Positions 35,294 through 45,819 of a stretch of 64,000 nucleotides of DNA are shown one piece after another. Position numbers and translations under genes: made by a program. This stretch comes from Cycas panzhihuaensis (taxonomy: Eukaryota; Cycadophyta). The notes beneath the pieces were generated by a model. The model was not told the origin of the DNA and ran no database searches. It saw only the letters and a list, made by a program, of their open reading frames with translations. The DNA lies in assembly GCA_023213395.1 (NCBI GenBank), contig CM041465.1, forward strand, positions 80,235,741 through 80,299,740. The letters are read 5' to 3'. The stretch's first letter is position 1. The number at the start of each line of letters is the position of its first letter.

Positions 35294-35704
35294 ATGTCCA
35301 TCTACATCTTTACCGACGGCGGTAATCATCCTGCACCTTCATTGCATGGATTCTCCATGACCCTTCCGACATGATCTCCTCCACTTTGGGATCTTCCTCC
35401 AGAGGCTACCAACAACGAAACTGAATATATAGCTGTTATTGAAGCCCTTACTGATGCTCTCTGTTTCCATCATGGATCCATTGTTTTGCTTTGTGACTCT
35501 CAAGTTGTGGTGTCTCATCTCACCCAGGTTTACCAGGTGCGATGCCCTCACTTGAGGACTCTTGCTTCTGCCGCCAGATCCCTCCTGGCCCGCTTTTCTT
35601 CCGTTGACATCCAGCATATCCCCCGGGCTCTCAATGCTGAGGCAGATAATCTCGTTCGCCTCATCCTTGAGCGCCGCCTTCCTCTCCTTGCTGACCATCC
35701 CTGA
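35294..35704 (+). pseudogene. Tat-A second RNase H, separate from pol
   Basis: The start ATG at 35294 gives MSIYIFTDGG (first catalytic Asp). After a frame change come PEATNNETEYIAVIEALTDAL (catalytic Glu), VLLCDSQVVVSHLTQVY (catalytic Asp), VDIQHIPRALN and AEADNLV (last Asp), then a TGA. TNN.AEY with DSQ and HIPR..N..AD is the archaeal/plant-type RNase H known in Tat elements as aRNH. In most described Tat elements I know of it sits inside pol; here it stands ~4 kb after integrase, just before the 3' LTR. A one-base deletion and another frame offset break this copy. All four acidic residues are still encoded. Confidence 0.82.
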
Positions 35705-36104
35705 GGCTTGCCTGGCCCTCCTATCGCCCAAGCCCCAGGTCATCTCACTTTGTTTTGCAATCCATTCGCACCTCTGAAACCTGGCTACTAATAAGGTAAA
35801 ACTATGGTGCCTACTCTTTGTTGGTTCTTTACTTGATTATACATGCTCTCCTTTGCATCCCTTTTGGTGGGGGCAGCCCCCTCACCTGTCTCATTCTTCC
35901 AGTCGGTTCTCAGGTGGCTCATAAGCAGCCCCTATGATGTCTCCATCGCCGCCTTCGTATCCACGCATTCCACCACGACACTTGCCGGCACCCTTGCCTA
36001 CTGTTATGATCTTGATTGATATATCTATATACACATGTGCTATTGACAGTTGTGTTGCCAGCATTCGCCATCACACCAGGCTTCCGAGCGGTGAGGCTCT
36101 GCTA

Positions 36105-36116
36105 CCAAGGGGGCAG
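36105..36116 (+). promoter_or_regulatory. Tat-A polypurine tract
   Basis: AAGGGGGCAG directly precedes the 3' LTR start TGTTTCC. The same tract occurs in Tat-B (reverse complement of CTGCCCCCTTGG at 43645). Confidence 0.9.
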
Positions 36117-38692
36117 TGTTTCCTGGCTTCCGGAAATGGATATGGAATCACTGACTCAGGTAAGTGCTGGTATGTCTCTCACATTGTCATCGCTTTCATT
36201 TGATGAGTGTTTGCTTGCATGTCTGCATGTGTGTGGCTTCATGGGCGACTTTTTTGTTGTCTACACTTATTTTAGCCTATGACGACTATAGCAGGGGCAC
36301 ACTCCCAGCGAGTGCGGCACCCTGGTGGCCACTTCACTTCCCGCATCTGCCCTCCTCACTCCAAGATCCACTCAATTTGCAACACCTCTGCCCTTGTGAT
36401 GACCCGTCATCGTTTGGTCAACTTGCCACCCTGGTTGAGCCTTATTTTTGCTCCTTTGGACCCGTTTGTTGGCTTGTTTACCCTCGGGTAGGTGCCTCAG
36501 CCCCCTATTGGTCCCTTTTATCATCTGCCCCCAGCCCAAGCTAGCTGGTTGGGCGTATTTTTGCCTCTAGGTGCGTACCGCCAGAATTTTCGCGGTACCG
36601 CCGGAATATCCGCGGTACCGCGGAATTTGCAGCGGTACGACTGTCTTAGGTTGTTTTTTAAAACCTGTCGTGGTAATTTCGTATTTATTGCGAAACTTCC
36701 ACGTGGCTCGTGACTTAATTCTCTCCCAACTGCACCCTAATCGCTTGCTTTAGGGTTTTGTTTGAGTCCTTAAGCCATTTTTTACTCATTTTTAATTATT
36801 CTTTTGCTCACTTTTGGATTTGCTCTCAAGGAAACAACATTCTGCTCTGCTCTTCCCTGCTGTTCTGCTGCTATCACTAGACCTGCGTCCCTCCTGCAGT
36901 GCCCTGCTCTCCTTTGGTGTGGATTGGACATTCTCCCAGCCCCTCATACACCTTGGAGAGGGCCCCTTGGAGTGGTTCCAGTTGATCTTTGCCCAGGCAG
37001 CCCACAAGTGCCCCAACTGCAGGTGTTGCCCTTCACATCTCTTTAGCAGGGTCTCAAACCTGTTATACTTCAGATCTGGGCTGATTTCTCAGCCCCTCTT
37101 CACTGCTCTTTGGCTGAGGCAAGTCCCTTGCCTTCTTCACTCAGGTATCTTTTAATTTACATTGTTTTCTTTGTGATATTAATGCTCCAACTTGCTTGCT
37201 CTCTGCTGGTGATTGTGAGTTTGTTTTCCCTTCCTTTTAGTAGGCTGTTCCACCACTGTTTTGTGCCTCTTGCCTACGTTTGCTACTCAAGGCAGCGGCG
37301 TTGAGGGCTGGCATAGGCTTTAGGAAGGAGCCGGGTGGATTCTGTACCACCTTCCACGCCCCTAAGCGGCTCTACGCCCTCCAAAGCCTCCCTCTCGCCC
37401 CGTGCTGCCCTTGGTTTACAAACAAGGGTTTGTAGGCCCTCTTTTGGTCGTCCAAACCAGTGCTGTCACAAGTTGCAGCGCTGATTTGGGGACCTTTGTT
37501 CAGGTTTGGGCAACTTGCATAAGTCCCAACCGCTGGTCTTTGCATAACTCTCTTCCCGGCTGCCCGGCTTGCTCCTCGTAGCATCCCGGTTCGTCGTAGG
37601 TTTTCTTGGGCCTCTCCTTGCCCCTTTGTTGCCATTTTCCAGCCCTTACTCTTGGCCTTGCCCTCACTACCTTGTGGCTCTTGGGGGGAGGTTAGGGTAT
37701 TATTTGCAGGAGGTAGGCCACTCTGAGGCTTACCGATCATTTACTTTCACCTTGGTCACTCTCTTTTGGGTACTTTCATTGTTGGATTGGCACTAACGCA
37801 TGGGTATTTAGATTCACATTTATACTATTTAGGCATATATTGTCAGAATCTTGTATTGCATGTTAGTGTCCTTCCCTCGGGAAGGGAGAGATCGCCATTG
37901 CTTGCAGGTATTGGGGAGCGTGGAGGATACCGTCTGTTAGTCTCGTTGCTGGTAAGCACCCTTGTATTCATTGTACTTTCGTACTTTCTTCATTTATTAG
38001 CTTTTACTCCTTTCCTTTCTTTGGCATCGCATTTGATTTTTCGGGGAAGGTAAGGAAGCCCCCTTTTAATCCGCCGCATCATTGCGCATCTACGCGTCAT
38101 GTGGAGTAGCTTGGTGCCCTTCGAGGAGGTCTTCGTCACGCACGCCCTCGGTCCAGGTGCACGTCTTACCCTACCTTGCTACCTTTTTTCCTTTTGGTTC
38201 CTTCTTAGTAATTAACACATTGAAGAGTAAAAGGAAAATCTGGTTTTGTATTTGGTTATGTTTCGTTTGTTTCATTACATGCATTTTTGCTACCTATAGG
38301 AAAGGTCATAGGAACTCCCCTTCTCTACCTTTCCTCTTCTCCTCTTAGCCGCACAAGTTCCTCACCCCCGCATCACTTGTGTACCCGGTTAGTTTGTTTA
38401 GGCACCCCTGGCCCATTCTCTTTGGATCTCCTCCTTCTCCTTCCGGCCATCCAAGGGTGGGAGGGTCCACCTTGTCTACCCAGGTTTGTCCTGCGCACCT
38501 TCACCCTTGTTCGAAGTGGTGAAAGATCACTCGATAGTAGCCATACTCCATTGCAGATCTCGAACTCGCGGTCTGGCGCACGGGGCACTCTGCGTGGTAA
38601 CTATTTGCCTCATAGGTCCCACCTTCAGTTGTATCACCACCCACTCTCACTACGCCTATTAGTTAGATAGCTATCCCGTAGACGCGCGTCTA
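36117..38692 (+). repeat. Tat-A 3' LTR
   Basis: It runs from TGTTTCCTGG to GCGCGTCTA (last two bases TA instead of CA). It is collinear with 24055-26616. A block at 36585-36640 contains three GCGGTACC words. Confidence 0.93.
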
Positions 38693-38697
38693 GATGT
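38693..38697 (+). other. Tat-A target site duplication, right
   Basis: GATGT, identical to 24050-24054. Copia-II resumes after it. Confidence 0.92.
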
Positions 38698-40547
38698 ACA
38701 CCCAAATCTAGGACTCCTTCAAGAGGAAGATGGTCAGAAAATAGAGGACATGGTTGCATGTATCCTTCAAGGGATACCTAGGTCTACTTCAATTATGATA
38801 AGCCCAAATACTTTTCAAGCTAATATCATATGTTTGATATCTATTATCACTGTGTATAGTCAGGACATTATCCATATCAGTGTCATCAACAAAGAGAAGA
38901 GATTCATAGAGGGAAGAGATCTTCCAGAAATTACAACAAAGAATAATTAGAGGAAAAGGAAGAAGAAACTGCTTTCATTACTACTCTATCAACCAGCCTT
39001 CAAGATGTAGATGCATGGTACATTGACTCAGGATCTTCATGACATATACTAAGCATAAAGGATTGGTTCAAGTCTATCAAAACCTATTCCTCAAAATTAG
39101 TCAAGTTGGGAGATAAGTATCCCTTAATCATTAAAGAAGTATGAACCATTGTTGTAAATTTATAAGGCTGTGTAAAGAAAATTGGTAATGTACTCTTTGT
39201 ACTTGGGCTCAAGATGAACCTCTTATTAGTATCTCAAATAAGTAATAAAGGCTTGAGGACCATTTTTGATAAAAAAGATATATTACATGTGTTGGATATA
39301 AAAAATAGGGGTACAATCATTGCTAAGGGGGTGGAGTGTAATGACCTATATAAATTGTCATCCATTCCTATTAATCTAAATATGGATGTAAGAGTATTAT
39401 CTACTGTAAATCTCAATACTAATATTAAAGTGTAGAATTTGAAGTATGGACATCTTCGTATAGATAAATTAGAAATGATAAGAAAGAACAATATAGTAAA
39501 TGGACATCCCTCTATTTCATTAGAGCATTTTGTTTGCAAAGGCTATCAATATGGAAAACAACATTGTTTTCCTTTAAAAACTAATAAATGGTGTGCTCAA
39601 GAAAAATTAGAGCTAATACACACATACTTATGTGGTTCTCTAACATCCCTATCTATAAATTGTTCTAGATACTTCTTAATTTTTATTAATGATTTTACTA
39701 GGAAGGTGTGGGTGTACTTCATTCATAATAAGTCAAATGTATTTAACATATTTAAAGAATTTAAAGTTGAGATATAATTAGAGTCATAATATAAAATTAA
39801 ATATGTTAGGTCTGACAATGGAGGGGAATATATCTCAAAAGAATTTTAGGACTTCTACAAAATTAAAGGCATATAAAGATAGTTCATAACTTCATATACC
39901 CCTTTGTCTAATGGCATTGCTAAATGAAAGAATAGAACCATACTAGAAATAGAATATAGCATGATTCATGGAAAATAAATCTCAAGAACTTACTATGTAG
40001 AAGCAGTAAGCACATCTTGCTATTTAACCAATCTAAGTCCAACCACAACATTATAACAAATAACACCTCAAGAGGCCTAGACAAGAAGGAAGCTTGATGT
40101 AAGTAACTTAAAATTTTGGTTGCCAGGCCTTTGTACATATTCTAGATAAAAATAGGACAAAACTTGATTTAAAATGCATTATGATTAGTTATAGTAAAAT
40201 TTTAAAGGTATATAGATGCATAGATCCCAAGACTAATAAAATTTATACAAGTAGGAATATAGTCTTTAATGAAGAAATCCCTTCAAAGGTCAAATCTCTG
40301 ATACAAACAATTGAAAAAGTACCTAGAATTGAACCTTAGAAAGAACTTCCTATTAAAGAATCGGGAGTAACTATTAAAAATAAGTTGGATGAGTTTGGAC
40401 CTACTCCTCATACTGAAGAAGAACTATCATCAAAAGAGTCAACTATAGAGGTACTAAAGAAATAGAAAAAGGTAGCAAAATGGTACATTTAAACCATAGA
40501 AGAAGGAAGAAGAAATGTGTTTAAACGTAGAATAAAGAGTTAGTAAC
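38698..40547 (+). pseudogene. Copia-II gag end, protease and integrase remnant
   Basis: Near 39005 the protease active site reads DAWYIDSGSS. It is followed by VLFVLGLKMNLLLVSQI, the conserved protease C-terminal block. 39439-39777 holds GAG-pre-integrase (KYGHLRIDKL, then FVCKGYQYGKQH) and the integrase opening LELIHTYLCGSL and FLIFINDFTRKVWVYF. The second catalytic block is VRSDNGGEYIS near 39815; next comes NGIAK*KNRTILE, in which the catalytic Glu position is a stop or lost. TPQEA*TRRKLDVSNLK is the usual integrase tail. The linker to RT follows, and Tat-B cuts the gene at 40547. Confidence 0.86.
40543..40547. other. Possible Tat-B target site duplication
   Basis: GTAAC lies directly before the LTR. 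The second copy should be beyond position 64000, so it cannot be tested here. Confidence 0.5.
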
Positions 40548-43500
40548 TGGAATCAGTCTATGGGGATGGTAACTACACATGGTTATGATTAAGATTATCG
40601 ACGAAAAGTTAAAAGTGAAGGGGTCAATCCAATAAGTGAAAGGAAGCACCCACACAAGGTGTCCATGCATTGGAACATAGGTTCAGGACCCACGAATGGC
40701 ATACAACTTCCTCTAGGTAACTTAGTCTTTGATTTTAGAAGGGAGCGCAAGCAAGGAATATCCTCAGTTGCCTAAGTAACCTCAAAATAGGGGTCTTCCT
40801 ACCCTTAGATGGCCAAAAATAGAATGCAAGACCCAACAAGGAAGTGGATCCTTGTGGAAGATGAAGGGATGTAGATGGGATGTGTGTAAGTATGTGGTAA
40901 GAGGTATCCATCTGTAAGGGTGGTGTTGCATAACCACCTTACGCACGAAACCAACCCAAAGAGGGGAGTGGTAAGGTTGTTAAGTTGGTGTAGGTATGAT
41001 GAGGTAAAAGAAGGAGGTCTTAGGGGATGAGTCCTCCTTAAACTAACCCACCTAAAGGGAGTGTTAGAGAAACAAAGAATGGTGGCAATAGAAGTTCCCA
41101 CCACTCTATATGTAAGGGAGTCTACCTCCTATGTGCAATAATTGAACAATGACTAATTGTTTGTGTATGAAAGTGAGAGGTAAGTGAAGCATATATGTGT
41201 AAAAGACAATAAATACATATTTTTCTCTTGTTTCCTCTTAAATATAAATCCTCACTCTCATTTTACTTTAAGTAAGGGAAAGGGGAAGGAAAGAGACAAA
41301 CCAATGTATCATACAAAATGCACAGCAATAAGGTAAACCCTAGGGGGTTGTATGCAACAAAAAAGAATGAAGGAAGGGGATACCTCCTATCAAATGCTCT
41401 TTCCTAAAGTGCAAGTTAGTGTGAAAATGAATGATACAAGTTGGTTCTCTTTTATCTTATTCCTTTATGTTCTTTTCATGTGAATATACAAACTAAAAAA
41501 AGCAAGAAAAGACCTACTAAAAGAAGGTGACATACCTAGAAAGATGATGCAGCTGAAATGGAGTTTCTGCCTTGCGGTACACCTGCTTCTTCTTTTCTCT
41601 CTCCCAATGCATGAGAGGCATAGGGTCTTCCTTACCTCTCCCAAAACAAAAGGAAGAAAGTAAGAACAACACAAAAGAAAAGGAACTATATAAAAACTGA
41701 AGTAACCAAGGAAAAGGAAAGCCAAGAAACGTACCTAGATTATTACAGTTTGTCCTTCTCCATGAATAGCATGATAAACCTGCAATCACGAAGGTTTTCT
41801 ACCCTTTTCCAAGGGGCTTCTAGAATTCCAAGTAAATATATGTATATATATAACTAAAAGTACTGCAAGTTAAAGTACTTTAAGTTAAGTGATCTTCCAA
41901 ACCAAGAACAACTCTACATCTCCCAAAATCCAACAATACAAGATAAGGTATGGAGGAAGTTAGCCTCGGAATGACTAACCCTCCAACAAGTGCACCTCCA
42001 CACTACCCTTAGACACAGAAGATAGTAGGTTGGGATAGCCTAATGGCAGTAAATAATAGGGGAAACAAACAACACAAGGTTTACAAATGTTGCCTATGTT
42101 ATAAGTGTGCTAGGTACAACAAATTGTAATGTTAACCAAGCCAAGACCCAAGGTGGATGAGAGATACTATTTGGGGCTGGAAGAACTACCTAAGAGAGGC
42201 ATGCAAGGCTAGAAACAATGCAACAAGGGGCTGCATACACTAATATCTAGCACTAGCAAATTCCTAAAGACTTCCTAGTAGCTCAAGAAAGGCACGAGTG
42301 GAAGAGAGGAAAGAGGAGAAGGGGGTTGCCCTTGCGGAGCTGGCCTAGTTGGGTATGGAACCCACCTTGGCTCCTTTCTCTTGCTCTTTAGAATCACCTC
42401 CTATAACCTCCTTGGAAAAGACTAGGAGAGGGGAGGAAGATGAAGAGGGTAGAAAGAAAAGAAATGGAGGGACTACCCCCTATATGCATTGAAGAATAAA
42501 GAAAGGAAGGATATTCTCAATGATCTAACCTCTTATAAGATAGTTCAAAGGAAAGAAATGGAGAAAAAATGAAATAATACCTGCTAGACTAAGTAAGAGG
42601 TAAGTATTCCCCTGAAAATAATAGGAAATAATAGATCTAAGGTGCTTACTAGGAGGTCCTTAGGAGGATGCTGCAATCTGGAAATAAACTTGTTGAAACT
42701 TACTGAAAGGATGTGGAGGTGAAACTTGGAGTGAATCCTCACTTGAAGATGTTTATTGGTGAGCCTGCTACCGCGGATCCAATCTGAAGAGGGTAGATCT
42801 TAGGATGGAGCACATGGAACTTAAGTGTTGTAGGGTGCTCCTATAGAAAACTGCTTGTGGAAGAAGAAGAAGAGAGAAGAGAAGGTGGAAAAAGAGGAAG
42901 AAAATGAGGTTCTTTTAGGCTCTATACCTAACCCTAAGTTGAATGGATGATTAGGGTTAGGGTAGGACTCAAGAGGTGTCAAAGTCGTGTGGCAATTTTG
43001 TGAAAAAAATGAAAATTGCCATCACAGATTTTAAAAAATGTTAAGTGACAATCGCCTCGTGACAGACTTCATGGTACCGCGAAGTTTACCACAATACTGT
43101 GACATTTGTCACGGTGTGGTGGCAGAGACAAAAACATAACAAAAATAGATGGCTAGGAGCCCTAAAGAGGGTACCCCAGGCCTGGGAGGGGGCAACCCTC
43201 TATCCAGATGGCTGGGGATAGTCATGTAAAGAGGATGACCTAAACCTGATGGGGTACCAGAGCGGTAGGACTCCCAGGAAACTGATAACTGGAATAAAGA
43301 TGTACCAATCACACTTAGTAGGGTGTTAAGGGCTGTGATGTGGCAAGGGAGGTATGAAAGATCACACAGGTTGGGTGAGGCTTAGGACAACATGGAGGTG
43401 CATAGGAGGGTTGTGGAGTGCCATGGGGATGCATGTCCCACTGATCTTCATAGGCTAAAAGAGTAACAAGCAGTATGATCAAGTAATAGATGCAAGGTGA

Positions 43501-43644
43501 TCACTCAAATATATCAGTCAGCTATGCAATGAAATGATGCTTTGATTTACCTTTCTAGAGAAGTGGTAAAGGCAAAGGATAGAAGCATACCTACGCTTAC
43601 CTACATTAACTTTCCAAGAACCCATTCCCAGTAGCCAGGAAACA
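40548..43644 (-). repeat. Tat-B 3' LTR (left)
   Basis: It runs from TGGAATCAG to GGAAACA on the plus strand. It matches 62251-64000 for over 1.7 kb, for example the stretch around GGGTCAATCCAA. At about 3.1 kb it is longer than the Tat-A LTRs but shares their inner end (element-strand start TGTTTCCTGGC). A foldback block around 43050-43110 is centred on GGTACC. Confidence 0.9.
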
Positions 43645-43656
43645 CTGCCCCCTTGG
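43645..43656 (-). promoter_or_regulatory. Tat-B polypurine tract
   Basis: The element strand reads CCAAGGGGGCAG before the LTR start, the same as in Tat-A. Confidence 0.9.
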
Positions 43657-44143
43657 CAATAGAGCCTCACAACTTGGAGGCGTAATGCGATGGTGAATGC
43701 TGGCAATATAATATTAGTAGAATATATATACAAGTAATCATACCAATGGTGCAAGCCAAGGGTGATGACGAGTGTTGTTGCAGAGCGTATGGGTGTAGAG
43801 GCAAGGGCGAGATAACATAGGGGCTGCCTATATGTCATCGTATAGATAATAGGCAATATTAGTAGATGATGGGGATGCCCCTATCATAAGAGTAGCATGG
43901 AAGGGTGGTGAGGACCACACATAAGATCAAATGGGCATCATGAGCAAAGAGCTATATGTAGACACAAATCAAGAATAGTGAGAGTTATGTGCTAAGATGC
44001 TAAGAGTAGAGTGAAGGAAATAAACTTGGTAGTCACCATAGTTTAACCTCATTAGTGGTCAACTTTCAGAGGTGTGAATGGATCACGATGTGAAGTGCAA
44101 GATGACTCGAGACCTGGGGCACATGGGCGACCAGACAAGTCTC
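43657..44143 (-). other. Tat-B spacer between RNase H and 3' LTR
   Basis: No gene seen. It corresponds to 35705-36104 of Tat-A. Confidence 0.6.
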
Positions 44144-44565
44144 TCAAGGTGTGTCATTAAGGAGTGGGAGGTGATGCTCAAGGACGAGATGAACCAAGCT
44201 GTCTTCCTTGGCGTTGAGAGCCTGAGGGATGTGTTAAATGTCAACGGATAAAAAATAAGCTAATAGGGACTGGGAGGTTGAGGCAAGGGCTCTCAGGCAT
44301 GGGTACCACACTTGGTAGACCTGGGTGAGATGGGATACCACAATCTGAGAGTCACCAAGGAGGACAACCGGTCCATGGTGGAAGCATAGTGCATTAGTAA
44401 GGGCCTCAATAACAGTTGTGTACTCAGCTTCATTATTGGTGGCCTTGGGGAGGAAGATCCCAGAATGCATGAAGTTATATTTAGAGGGTCATGAAGAATC
44501 CACGCGGTGGCATAAGGGCTAGAGTTACCACAACTTCCGATGTCGGTGAAAATGAGTAATGCCAT
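44144..44565 (-). pseudogene. Tat-B second RNase H, separate from pol
   Basis: MALLIFTDIG at the start (first Asp) is followed by YATAWILHDP. In the next frame come LPKATNNEAEYTTVIEALTN (Glu), VLLGDSQIVVSHLTQVYQV (Asp), VDI*HIPQALN and a last Asp in KEDSLV, ending at the same TGA position as in Tat-A. It is the counterpart of 35294-35704. The frame offset between the WILHDP part and the TNNEAEY part is the same in both copies. It lies in sense orientation, directly upstream of the 3' LTR. Confidence 0.8.
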
Positions 44566-45125
44566 GACAAAAGAATTGAGGTCTCGATAGAGGAAAAGTG
44601 CTGATAAGATCGGTGAGTTAAGAGGACTCAACAATGTGAAATAGTTATAAAGTACTCAAGTGGCTATAAATAAAGGTTGTGAAGGGAAGGAAGATCCAGA
44701 GATGAGGCTACCCAAGGGCGAAGAGGACTGTCCGGTGAACGGGGAAAGAACTGATGGTGAAAAGGCCCCTCTAGGGTGCTAAAGGTTACTTAAGGAAGTG
44801 AAACATGGTCTCAAACAGAGGGGATGCTCCCTTTGGGAGCCTTAGAGGCACCAACAAGTAGCAAAAATGGGCTCAGGATGGTGAAAAGAGCTAAATGAGT
44901 ATAAAGTCGAGTATATATAGAGGTGGCATGCAAAATAAGGCAAGAGGGGCCTCGCAAGGCCAAGGAGGGGGGTACCATAAATGCGCCTGGAGGGTTAGGA
45001 AAGAAGGAAGGCCACGAAGGTGAAATGGGAGGCAGACCCAGAAGGCAAAGATGATCAGAGAAGAGAGATGGTCCCAAGGGCTATTGCGGAGAGGGAAATG
45101 GAAGAAGTGCTCATTGGGACCCCCG

Positions 45126-45136
45126 CATATATAAGG
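45126..45136 (+). promoter_or_regulatory. TATA box of the antisense gene (Tat-B)
   Basis: CATATATAAGG on the strand opposite to the element, at the same place as CCTATATAAGG of Tat-A. A first untranslated exon of about 190 nt follows up to the donor at 45320. Confidence 0.68.
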
Positions 45137-45319
45137 AAAACTTGGAGAAAATGGATTTCATTTTCATAGGCTTACAAACGATTCAGAGCCCTTCTCTTTA
45201 CGCAGCGGAGCACTACCCAACTTTGGAGGCACTCAGGGAGAGATCAGATTATTGGATCGGGACATAAAGATAGCCGATGAGACCAAAGAGATAAGATGGC
45301 AGTAGCGAGGATAAATCTG

Positions 45320-45819
45320 GTGAGTGGATCACCAGTTCCCTGACCCATTTCGTCATTTATGTTTTAGCGCTTTTTAGTGTTTTTTAACCTAGTTTTGGAC
45401 CTCTTATGGATGAATGGGGATCTCCTAGAGTCTGAATTGAACCCAATGAGAGGGGAAACTGGGGCATTAGGCAGCCCTGGTCCCAGTAGGCCTGAGCATG
45501 ACTCGCCTAGGCAAATATTTTAATTTTTTTGGGTAGGAAACCTCCCATTTTATGGGGGTGATGTCGGCACTATAGTGAAGATCACAATGCCATGATCTTT
45601 ACTGCAGGGCCACTAAGATTAAGCTAAAATCTTAGTGGGCCCCATGCTCAACTTTGCGGTATTATGGAGTTTAGTGCGATGCAAAGGCAGACTGGTTGAA
45701 AAATATAAAAGGTGGCCTAGAGGATAGCCAAAACTTGATCAGAGAGGAATAAGGGGTAGTCATGAAGGCAGGCAAGTGAGTTTAGATAGATTTTGACTGG
45801 TTTCTTAGGTGTTTTGCAG
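45320..45819 (+). other. Inferred first intron of the antisense gene (Tat-B)
   Basis: Donor GTGAGT at 45320, acceptor GTTTTGCAG ending at 45819, 500 nt. It holds foldbacks at about 45573-45604 (AGTGAAGATCA paired with TGATCTTTACT) and 45607-45643 (CACTAAGATT paired with AATCTTAGTG), at the same place as the Tat-A palindromes. Confidence 0.62.

Larger units (their letters stand above)
24055..38692 (+). mobile_element. Tat-A: Tat-like gypsy element with antisense PMD gene
   Basis: A 14.6-kb element with a perfect 5-bp target duplication and two ~2.57-kb LTRs that differ in only a few percent in spot checks (for example 2 differences in 100 bp at 25081/37150), so it is the youngest insertion here. 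Order: LTR, primer site, gag, protease, truncated RT fused to the integrase tail, antisense PMD gene, sense RNase H, polypurine tract, LTR. RT palm, pol RNase H and integrase core are deleted, so it is non-autonomous. Tat/Ogre affinity rests on the RT sequence of its relative Tat-B. Confidence 0.93.
22439..40547 (+). mobile_element. Copia-II: Ty1/copia element split by Tat-A and Tat-B
   Basis: A short LTR (22439-22635) and primer site are followed by copia gag (23380-24049). Tat-A then interrupts. Copia-II resumes at 38698 with the end of gag, protease, GAG-pre-integrase and integrase, and is cut again at 40547 by Tat-B. RT, RNase H and the 3' LTR must lie beyond this window. The duplicated GATGT at 24050-24054 and 38693-38697 shows the two halves were once joined. 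Many stops show it is old. Confidence 0.88.
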
